NCBI GenBank assembly: GCA_036267355.1
Contig: DATAWG010000009.1
Span: 1 to 64,000, forward strand
Direction of reading: 5' to 3'
DNA from: Pirellulales bacterium
GTDB lineage: Bacteria; Planctomycetota; Planctomycetia; Pirellulales; DATAWG01
Length of the DNA: 64,000 bases
Shown: in pieces, positions 35,601-42,911 of the stretch
Layout of the letters: each line of letters begins with the position of its first letter
How positions within the stretch are numbered: position 1 is the first letter of the stretch
The notes under the pieces: model-generated
Database searches by the model: none
The model's input: the letters and a program-made list of their open reading frames with translations, nothing else
What the model was told of the DNA's origin: nothing
Program-made: the position numbers and the translations under genes

Positions 35601-38600
35601 TTGGCCTCCGGTGGCGATAGCGCCGATCAAGGAGCCGCCGGTCCGCGTGCCGTTGAGCGTGATGTCGTTGGGAATGTTGAGGCCGTTGTTGGAGAACGAT
35701 AGCGCGGCGCCGGCGGCGACATTGACTGGTCCGGCGCCGAGGGCCGTGTTCGAGCCGCCCGAGCCGCCGCCGGTCGTGAAGACGCCGACCGAGAGCACGC
35801 CGGCATCGATCTGCGTACCGCCGGAATACGTGTTGCCATTGATGAGGTTCAACGTCAACGTGCTGCCATTTTCCACGAGCACGCCGCTGCCTTCGACAAG
35901 TCCGGCGACATTGATCGTGCCGCCAAGGCTGAGGTTGCTGCCGCCGAGCGTGAACACGTCGGTCGAGCCGGCTGTTAGCGTGATCGAACCGCTCCAGGTG
36001 GGGTTGTTCAGCGCGGCGTCGGGATAGAGGGCCAATGTCGCGGTGCCGCCCGTGCCGCTGCCGAGCGTGAGATTTTGGCCGTAGGTGATGTTATTGGTAG
36101 TGCCCTTCATGACCAGGTTGCCGCCGTCGTTGACGAGCACGGGACCATTGCCAAGGGCCCCGGCGCTCCATGCTTCAAGTTCGCCGTTGACGGTGGTGCC
36201 GCCGGTGTAGCTGTTCGCGCCGGAGAGAACCATATAGGTTCCACTGCCGGCAATCGCGACGACGCGCGTGGTGCCGCCGCCATTCGAAATCAGGCCGCCG
36301 TAGCTCGTGTTGTTGTCGTTAAGGGTCAGCGTGCCCGTGCCGCTGCTGCTGAGAATGGTGCCGGTGGTGGTGCCGCCGAGCGAGCCGCCGTCGCTCAAGC
36401 CGCCGGCGAGCGTCACATTGTTGCCGTTCAGATCGAGTGTGCCGGCGCCGTTGACCACCGTAAGGCTGCCGCTGGGAATGGCGGCGGCGTTGCCGATCCG
36501 CAGCGTTCCGCCGCTGACCGTGGTATTACCCGAGTAGGTGTTCGCGGCTGCGAGGCGGAGAGTTCCGGCCGAGACATTCAGACCGCCGGAGAACGTGTTG
36601 TCGCCGGAGAGGGTCCAACTGCCGGTGCCGCTCTTGACGACTTGAATCGGGTTCGAAGGGCCATCGCTGATGACGCCGCTGACGGTATTCGCGCCGGTGT
36701 TGGTTCCGGTGAGGGCCAGCACGGTGGCGCCCGAGGCGGCGCCGGTGATCGACCCGCCGAAATTCAAAGTGCCACTGCTGCTGGTTGCGTTGCTGGCAAT
36801 CGTGTAAGTGTTGCCTTCCAGAACCAGCGGAGCATTGACCGTTTCGACGTTGACGACGCTCGAAGTGGTTTGAATCGTGCCCGCATTCGACAGCAGCAAA
36901 GGGTTGCCGCCGGTCGTGCCGACGACGTATGCGCCGGCCGACGCGGTGTCGAACGTGATCCCGAGCACGTTGCGATTCGCGTCCGGAACGACGTTCAATT
37001 GGCCGTTGCCGCCGTTATTGAACGTGGCGACGGCAGTGCTGGTCGTGCCGCTGGTCGCGCCGGGAATAGAGCCGTTCCAGTTGGCCGGATCGGACCAATC
37101 TCCGGAATTGTCGAGGCCCGACCACGACGAAATACCGAGCGTGAGGTCGATCTCGGTGCCCGTATCGACAAACGTGTAGGAAGCCGAGGGGAGCGGGGTG
37201 CTGCCGATCATGAAGCTTGCCGAGCTGAAATTCGCGACGCTCGAGGCGGTCAGGATCGCATAAGTGCCCAATCCGATCGAGCCTTGGCCATTGGCCCCCG
37301 CGTTGTCGGCCAGATTCAGCACGACGCTGCCCGACATCGGGAGCGTCAGAGCGCCGTTGACGGCGATCGAGTCGGAGATGCCGGCCGACGAACCGCCGCC
37401 GGTGCCGGCAGAGCCCAGATCAAAATCGAGATTCGCGCCGGCGTTGAGCGTGAGGGCGCCGGTGGCGAGAGTGCCGATTCCGCCGAAGTTGCCATTCGTG
37501 TTGATGCCCGGCGCGATATGGCCGCCGTTGCCGCTGGTGCCGGGGCCGTTGACGGTGAGTGCGCCGGTGAAGATGCCGGTGCCGGCGAGGGTCGCGGTAT
37601 GGCCGGCGGTTTGATCGCCGATGATGACGCCGCCGCTGCCGAATGCCGAGCCAGAGGAGTTGGTGATCCGCAGGGTGCCGTTGTTGATCGTGGTTCCGCC
37701 GCTGTAGCTACTGCTGCCGGTGAAAACTTCGGTTCCGGAGCCGTTCTTCACAAGGGCAATCGGAAGGACTTCTGAAATCGTGCCGGTGAACGTTCCGGAA
37801 CCGTTGTTGACGCCGATCGTAAAGGTATCGGTGTTACCGAAAGAGGTGTGCGTGATCGTCCCGCCGCCAGTCAGCGCGTCGACCTGCACCGACTGGCCGT
37901 CCCAAAGGTCGAGCGTGCCACCGGTGTCGACCTCCAACGAGGCAAGGTTGCCGCTCCAGGTGATATTCTGCCAACCGCCGTTTTGGAGCGTGGCGCCGGA
38001 TTGAATATCGATCAGCCCGCCGGATCCGAGGGCCATATTCATGTTGTGGCCTGTTCCGATATTGTTCGCAAACAGCCCGCCGCTGATCCGCAACGTGCCC
38101 GTGCCGGAAATGGTCGTCGTGCCGGCGGCGACATTGCCGGTGTTGCCGGTGGCGCTGCCGACGAGATTCAGCACGGCGCCCGAAGCAATCGAGTAGCTTT
38201 CCTGCACGGTCGAAAGCGCGGCGCCTTCGACCAGCAATGTGCCGGCGGAAATCGTCGTCGCGCCGCCATAGGTGTTAGCGCCCGAAAGCGTCAGCGTGCC
38301 GGCGCCGAGTTTGGTCAAACCGCCGCCGCCGCTAATGACGCCGGGGATCGAAACGGCATTGCCGTCGGTGTCAATGGTGCCGACCGCGCCGGTGCCCAAC
38401 ACGAGGCTGCGACTGGGATCGAGCGAGAAAGACGCGCCGGCTTGAAGCGTGCCGCCGGAGAGCGTAAGAGTGCCGTTCGTGGCGCCGAGGCCGCTATCGG
38501 CGCTGACGTTCAAAATGCCGCCGGCGACGATCGTGCCGCCGGTGTAGCTGTTGTTCGTGTTAGTGAAAATCTGCGTGCCGCTGCCGACTTTCATGACGCC

Positions 38601-41600
38601 GCCAGCCCCGGAAATAATTCCGCCGAACGTCTGGTTCGAGTTGTCGAAGCCGATCACGATGCCGCCGGTCGTGAGCTGGACGCTGCCGGTGCCGACCAGC
38701 GAGCCGGCCGTGGCGTCCGGGGTCAGTTGGAAATTCGTGGTGTTGATATCGACCAGTGTCGACGTGCTCGTGCCCATCTGGGCGATGAGTCCAAAGCCGC
38801 CGCCGCCTTGGAAATAGCCCAGGGTGATCTGATGCTCGCCCGCGCTTAGCGTGACGCCAGCGCTATCGTTTGTCGTGCCGGCGGAGTTGCTGACCACGAC
38901 GTTGCCGTCGATCGCCAGCGAGCTGCCATCGTCGCTACGGGTGGCGAAGTAGTACGTGCCGGCGGTGGGGATATCGATCAAGCCAGTGTAATAGGCTTCG
39001 AAATTCGTAGCGCCGGAGCTATAGGGGGACGGAAAGCCCGATCCGTTCGAAGCGAAATCCAACGACGGCGTGACAAGCGTGAACGCGGGCTTGCCGGCGG
39101 AGCCCACCGAACTTTGCGACGCCCCGAGCCCGAGGGCCGGAACCGCGTTGTAATATAGACCGAGCAAGCCGATATTGCCCGACGACACCGAAAGCGTGCT
39201 GCTCGAGGCCAGGTTGACCGTGCTATAACCCAAACCGGCCGCCTGCGTGGTCACCGTTGCCGCGCTAACCCGCGTGGTGCCCGTGTAGGTGTTGGCGCCC
39301 GTCAGCGACAGTCCGCCAGCGCTTGCATAGGTCACGCTCTGCGAACCGCTGATCGTGCCCGAGAGAGCCATCGGACCCGCGCCGATGAGATTGGTGACAC
39401 CGCTGCCGCTGATATTGCCCGCATAGCTGAAGCTCGTCGGATTGTTGAACGTCAACGTCGCATTGTTCACGACATTGCCGGGCAGCGAGCCGTTGGAGCT
39501 CACGCCGTCGCCGATTTGCAGCGTGCCGGCGGAAACGGTTGTGCCGCCGGTGTAGGTGTTGGCGGTGTTGGAGAGCACGAGCGTGCCCTGCGCGCCCTGC
39601 ACGAGAGCGCCGCTGCCGCTGACGACGCCCGGCACGGTGAGTGTATAGCCGTTGGTGTCGAACGTGCCGCCATTGAGCACCACGCTACGGGCCGGATCGA
39701 GCGAAAACGACGTTCCAGCCTGCAGATAACCGCCGATCAAGCGGAGAGTGCCGCTGGTGGCGCCGAGCGCGGCGTCGGAGCTGATATTCAATTCGCCTTC
39801 GCTGACGATCGTTCCGCCGGTGTAGAAGTTCGTGCCCGAGAGAGTCTGAATGCCGGTGCCGAGCTTCGTGATTCCGCCGATTCCGGAGATCGAGCCGCTG
39901 AATATCTGGCTGGTGTTGTCGAAGCCAGTGAGCAAATTGCCCGTGGAAAGCGCGAGATTTCCCGAGCCTTGCAGCGAGCCGACCATGGTATCGGGAGTGA
40001 TCGTGGCGCCATTGGTCATCGTGGTGTTCAGATCGACAAACGTGCTCGAATCGCCGTTGGCCGCGCTCATTTGCACGTCGAGCGAGAGCCCGCCGCCTCC
40101 TTGAAAGTAGCCGACCGTGAGGTCGTGCATGCCGGCCGAAAGATACACGGAGCCAGTGGCTGCATGGGACGATTGCTGCGCGTCGTTGCTCACCACATCG
40201 GCGCCGTCGATCCAGAGCATGCTTCCGTCGTCGCTCGTGGTGCTGAACGTGTAGGTTCCGGCGGTCGTGATGTCGAGTGCGCCGCCGTAATACGCGTTAA
40301 AAGCGCCGCCATTGTTGTAGGGGAAACCGGAGCCGATATTGAGCGTTGTCGCAGTCGAGATTAGATTCGGCGTGCCGGCCGCGGCAATCGTGGATTGCAA
40401 GGAGCTCAACGTTGCAAAGCTCGCGACTTGCGTGCTGCTGTCGCCGAGCCCGTAATAAAGGCTCGACAAGCCCGAGCCGGCCGGCGAACCGACCGAGATC
40501 GACGCCCCGGAGCCGATCCGCAGCGAACCGGTCGTCGCCAAACCGCCGGAAAGCGTGACGGCGCCCGCGCCGGATGCCCGCACGGAGCCGGTTCCGATGA
40601 TCGAGCCGGTGATGGTAAGCGGCCCCGCCCCGGTGAGGCTCGTGATGCCGCCACCGCTGATATTTCCCGCCCAAGAAAAGGCCGTCGGGTTGGCGAACGC
40701 CAGCGTGCCGGCGGAATTGACGGTGACATTGCCGGGCAAGGAGCCATTCGAAGCGGAACCGTCGCCGATTTGCAGTGTGCCGGCGGAAATGGTCGTGCCG
40801 CCGCTGTAGCTATTGCCACCGGAAGAGAACACCATCACACCGTTGCCGGTCTTGACGAGTGATCCAGCGCCGAAATTGTCGGCAAGCGATCCGGTCACGT
40901 TCAAATCGACCGGGCCGCCTCCCGCCGTAACGTCGAACGTGGTTTGGCCGCTTAGCCCGGCGTTCTGGGCGCTGATGATCGAAGGAGTTCCGTCGGAAGC
41001 CGAAGTGAAGCTATAGGCCGCGCCTTGATTGTCGCGGAACGTGTAGGTTTGTCCGCTGCTGTCGCCGCCGCCTTGTGCGGCAATCGTGCCGCCGATGGAC
41101 AGCACGTTTCGATCCATCGAAAGGCGCGAACCGGCCACGACGGAGAGCGTGCCTCCTTCATTGATCGTAATGCCGTTGCTCGCGGAGTTGTTGTAATAGC
41201 CCAGGGCGTCGGTCGTGCCGCCGAGAAGCGTTCCGCCGTTGTTGATGGTGATCGGACCGGTGCCGCCGAGCGAGTTCGAAGCGCCTTGGCCGCCGGTAGT
41301 CAATTCCAGCGTGCCGCCGTTGACGGTGGTGCCGCCGGTAAAGGAATTATTGTTCGATGCGACCCAAGTGCCGGTGCCCGATTTCAGCAGCGCTCCTGTG
41401 CCCCCGAGGATGAGGTTGAAGTTTCCATTCGACGCACCGGTGAGCGTCAAAGTGCCCCCACTGGCGCTGGCCACTCCGTAGCCGCGCCCTTGGTCGAGCG
41501 TGAACGTGTTGGCTCCTCCTTCCGCGTCAAGCGTTGCGCCGCCGGCGCCGATGGTGAACCCCCGGTCCAAATTGCCGCCGTCGTAGCCGCCCGTGTATTC

Positions 41601-42377
41601 GATCGTGCCATTGTCGACAAGAAGATTCGAGGCGGCGAACGCCACTTGGCCGAACCCGGCGGCGGCTCCGTCGCCCCAGCCGCCGATCGCGACCGTCGCG
41701 CCCCCTTCGATCGTGATTTGGGCATTGCCGAAACCGTAGCTGCTATAGATCGACCCGGTTGCCAGCGAGAGCGTGCCGCCGTTGATCGTGGTGTCGCCGG
41801 TGTACTGGTTTTGGTTCGAGAGGGTAAGCATGCCGCCGGCGCCACCGTTGATCGTCAACCCCGACGCGCCGATAATCACCGTGCTGATCGCGGCGGTGTT
41901 GCCGTTGAGATTAATGGTCGGTGTCGAGCCGCCGAGCGTAAGAGTTGCCGTGCTGTCGGCGCCGGCGATCGTGTATCCGCTGGAGAAGAAATTCAGGCCG
42001 CCGGCGGTCAAGCCTCCGCTGGCGATCGTCACGGTGCTGCCGGTGCCGGTGAAGTCGGCGGTGCCGCCGGAAGCCCAGGCCACGTCGTTCGAGCCGTCCC
42101 ACCAATTCGAGGTGAGGCCGTTATCCCAGGTGCCGCTGCCGCCCAAAGTGGCGCCGCTAGTGAGATTCGGATCCCAGCCGAGTTCCGTCGAGCCGTAGTT
42201 TTGTGCGCTCGCCACTGAGGGGAGGAACGAGGGGAGCAGAATGCCGGCAGCAAGAATGGCTGCGGGCAAGAATCGCGATGAAATGAGAAATCGCGCCCGT
42301 GGAAAGTTCCGATTTTGCGAAACAGAACCGCCTCCATCAAGCGATGGAGCAACGCCTCGACCAGCTTGTTGCCGCAT
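32634..42377 (-). CDS. giant secreted repeat protein with PA14-like domains and PEP-CTERM tail
   Basis: The ATG at 42377 has GGGAG seven bases upstream. The 3,247-residue product starts with a long signal peptide (RFLPAAILAAGILLPSFLPS, then VASAQ). I count 19 copies of the autotransporter-associated beta-strand repeat of the form NTYTGGTTVSAGTLQIG, spread along the chain, which predicts a very long beta-helix. Two PA14-like domains interrupt it, at about residues 635-780 and 1070-1215 (SSLYYGLGD and LGLYYNAVP; TTSDDGSMLWIDGADVV and TRSDDGSSLAIDGNVVV; GYFQGGGGLSLD). The C-terminus is a PEP-CTERM signal: VPEPS, a hydrophobic helix and RRRVR. There is no C-terminal beta-barrel, so sorting is probably by exosortase, not classical autotransport. 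Likely role: surface adhesin or stalk/matrix component. Confidence 0.93.
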   Translation of the reverse strand: MRQQAGRGVAPSLDGGGSVSQNRNFPRARFLISSRFLPAAILAAGILLPSFLPSVASAQNYGSTELGWDPNLTSGATLGGSGTWDNGLTSNWWDGSNDVAWASGGTADFTGTGSTVTIASGGLTAGGLNFFSSGYTIAGADSTATLTLGGSTPTINLNGNTAAISTVIIGASGLTINGGAGGMLTLSNQNQYTGDTTINGGTLSLATGSIYSSYGFGNAQITIEGGATVAIGGWGDGAAAGFGQVAFAASNLLVDNGTIEYTGGYDGGNLDRGFTIGAGGATLDAEGGANTFTLDQGRGYGVASASGGTLTLTGASNGNFNLILGGTGALLKSGTGTWVASNNNSFTGGTTVNGGTLELTTGGQGASNSLGGTGPITINNGGTLLGGTTDALGYYNNSASNGITINEGGTLSVVAGSRLSMDRNVLSIGGTIAAQGGGDSSGQTYTFRDNQGAAYSFTSASDGTPSIISAQNAGLSGQTTFDVTAGGGPVDLNVTGSLADNFGAGSLVKTGNGVMVFSSGGNSYSGGTTISAGTLQIGDGSASNGSLPGNVTVNSAGTLAFANPTAFSWAGNISGGGITSLTGAGPLTITGSIIGTGSVRASGAGAVTLSGGLATTGSLRIGSGASISVGSPAGSGLSSLYYGLGDSSTQVASFATLSSLQSTIAAAGTPNLISTATTLNIGSGFPYNNGGAFNAYYGGALDITTAGTYTFSTTSDDGSMLWIDGADVVSNDAQQSSHAATGSVYLSAGMHDLTVGYFQGGGGLSLDVQMSAANGDSSTFVDLNTTMTNGATITPDTMVGSLQGSGNLALSTGNLLTGFDNTSQIFSGSISGIGGITKLGTGIQTLSGTNFYTGGTIVSEGELNISSDAALGATSGTLRLIGGYLQAGTSFSLDPARSVVLNGGTFDTNGYTLTVPGVVSGSGALVQGAQGTLVLSNTANTYTGGTTVSAGTLQIGDGVSSNGSLPGNVVNNATLTFNNPTSFSYAGNISGSGVTNLIGAGPMALSGTISGSQSVTYASAGGLSLTGANTYTGTTRVSAATVTTQAAGLGYSTVNLASSSTLSVSSGNIGLLGLYYNAVPALGLGASQSSVGSAGKPAFTLVTPSLDFASNGSGFPSPYSSGATNFEAYYTGLIDIPTAGTYYFATRSDDGSSLAIDGNVVVSNSAGTTNDSAGVTLSAGEHQITLGYFQGGGGFGLIAQMGTSTSTLVDINTTNFQLTPDATAGSLVGTGSVQLTTGGIVIGFDNSNQTFGGIISGAGGVMKVGSGTQIFTNTNNSYTGGTIVAGGILNVSADSGLGATNGTLTLSGGTLQAGASFSLDPSRSLVLGTGAVGTIDTDGNAVSIPGVISGGGGLTKLGAGTLTLSGANTYGGATTISAGTLLVEGAALSTVQESYSIASGAVLNLVGSATGNTGNVAAGTTTISGTGTLRISGGLFANNIGTGHNMNMALGSGGLIDIQSGATLQNGGWQNITWSGNLASLEVDTGGTLDLWDGQSVQVDALTGGGTITHTSFGNTDTFTIGVNNGSGTFTGTISEVLPIALVKNGSGTEVFTGSSSYSGGTTINNGTLRITNSSGSAFGSGGVIIGDQTAGHTATLAGTGIFTGALTVNGPGTSGNGGHIAPGINTNGNFGGIGTLATGALTLNAGANLDFDLGSAGTGGGSSAGISDSIAVNGALTLPMSGSVVLNLADNAGANGQGSIGLGTYAILTASSVANFSSASFMIGSTPLPSASYTFVDTGTEIDLTLGISSWSGLDNSGDWSDPANWNGSIPGATSGTTSTAVATFNNGGNGQLNVVPDANRNVLGITFDTASAGAYVVGTTGGNPLLLSNAGTIQTTSSVVNVETVNAPLVLEGNTYTIASNATSSSGTLNFGGSITGAASGATVLALTGTNTGANTVSGVISDGPSNPIQVVKSGTGSWTLSGDNTFSGGLNVSAGTLRLAAANTYSGNTTVSGGTLRIGNAAAIPSGSLTVVNGAGTLDLNGNNVTLAGGLSDGGSLGGTTTGTILSSSGTGTLTLNDNNTSYGGLISNGGGTTRVVAIAGSGTYMVLSGANSYTGGTTVNGELEAWSAGALGNGPVLVNDGGNLVMKGTTNNITYGQNLTLGSGTGGTATLALYPDAALNNPTWSGSITLTAGSTDVFTLGGSNLSLGGTINVAGLVEGSGVLVENGSTLTLNLINGNTYSGGTQIDAGVLSVGVFTTGGGSGGSNTALGAGPVNVAAGAALSFSNNGLNIPNDITLNGTRTGGSLIGAIATGGQSTTLSGTLTLAQTSNVTTFWSDKTFTIAGQVTGPGGLIIDDYNQGAQPGGHIVLSNPANNYQGDTTVNANTGGQSNPILYAGAVNVIPSGPSAGNLIVNGQFDLNTFSQTVNSLMGSGAITSGAGGTPVLTVTPSGTATFSGVIANPVSLTMDGSGTQVLTGANTFTGATTVTSGTLRLGDGTANNGSVAGNITDNAALVFANFNPQTYAGAISGSGSVTENGPNVLTLSGANTYTGNTVVSGGALTIGSGGSIAGANVSVASNGILTVATGGSIAPTTNLTDSGIVNFNNPTGMLATLNGSGAVNLSGTALTVSSGGALSGTIADANSGGSLIVSGGTLSLSGNNSYTGGTQITGGMLRVANPSSTSATGGGTVTVGSGGYLAGSGAANNSGFISGLVNVSAGGAIAPSGGGTPSAGSIGTLTVGSLTLNSGVSSASQINYQVASTSSLDSIAVTSMLMLPATNAGTPVQFNFYASGSDSNLVLPAGNYQLMTYSSITNGGTNLPTLSVNPVDLGTNQAVFSTNDGVLDLTISGGTGSAMWFSSSGSQYSQPMNWSPNQVPQNPGDIATFGSDHGTEMDINVDGAYTVGQLNFSDAIATAAYVLGGSGNLTLDNSGNHASITVASGELTPSIFVPLTLADSSGQTLITVNSGSSLTLNGAIGESKTYPGQQITLAGGGILELTAANTYAGSTTINAGMLQIDAGASIASASVSILAGGTLQLAGSTGALPSTASITTHGTGTAADGIFALTGTASQTVGVISGDILTTSPTTYSGNTTVGDGSSAASLSAAQILQNTLTINAGSTVTILPFAGQNTTTSTATSSAATASPALVAASETAANAAESGAASDPFTAIQTAIASGEISSTTGQMLDNRIAAIEHLAAVDPGLNASLLEDRVLAMIPSNLVLSTSSASLADTASGLLALDSSPLAASSASTFGSTAAAFVRSAAFAGNPAAVPEPSTLLLAALGGVGLLLAVRRRVRCHAA

Positions 42378-42911
42378 GAGCTGACTCCCAAATGCAAAAA
42401 CGCATCGCCAATGCGACCGCCCCTACGGCGACCCCATGGCGCGCAGATCCCCTAACTTCATCGAGAGTCCGGCTAACAAGCCAAACTCCGCCGAGCGCGC
42501 AGCACTACCGCAAACAGATTTCCCCATCCCTAAACCGCCTGCCTCCCAAGCAGACGATTGTGCGACATGCTCCGAAGAGCACAAATCCAATGTGTCTACG
42601 AGTTGTACTAATTGCAAGTAGAAAACCGGCAATTCCAGCACACTCCCCTCGAATTAAGGGGATGGCCGCTAAAATCGATCGCGAACGCTTGGACTTTCCA
42701 AACGTCAATCGCGCGGGGCAACTCGTACCCGTCGGCCCCCCTAAAAACAAAGTCGCGCTAAATCGCATCGCACGCCGAACGAAACGCGACGACACCTCCG
42801 CGCCCATCGTTCGCTCGATGCATTCACCCACGCTTGAGAACCAATGCCGCGGGTGTTAAAGTCGATGATAGTTCTTTTGGCGGGCATTTTTTCTTTTCGC
42901 GTCCGACACTC
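42378..42911. other. 534-base divergent intergenic region
   Basis: This region lies between the giant gene (leftward) and the first Hsp70 gene (rightward), so it should hold promoters for both. I see no gene in it. A promoter-like pair for the Hsp70 gene is at 42834-42862. Confidence 0.45.
42834..42862 (+). promoter_or_regulatory. possible sigma70-type promoter for the first hsp70 gene
   Basis: TTGAGA (42834-42839) and TAAAGT (42857-42862) are separated by 17 bases and lie 50 bases before the ATG at 42912. The match is moderate (5/6 and 4/6 to consensus) and planctomycete promoter rules are poorly known, so this is tentative. Confidence 0.3.

Noticed and set aside
32634-42377. Many long plus-strand open frames (up to about 570 codons) opposite the giant repeat gene
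   Set aside because: They are low-complexity Ala/Gly/Val/Arg-rich shadows of the minus-strand PATR repeats, with no start signals or recognisable domains. The minus-strand frame has a signal peptide, repeated domains and a sorting signal.
32634-42377. CRISPR-like periodic repeats
   Set aside because: The periodicity is due to coding beta-strand repeats of uneven length and sequence, not identical direct repeats with spacers.
42392-42859. 155-codon plus-strand frame in the divergent spacer before the Hsp70 genes
   Set aside because: Lys/Arg/Pro-rich with no motif or start signal; probably chance in a promoter-containing spacer.
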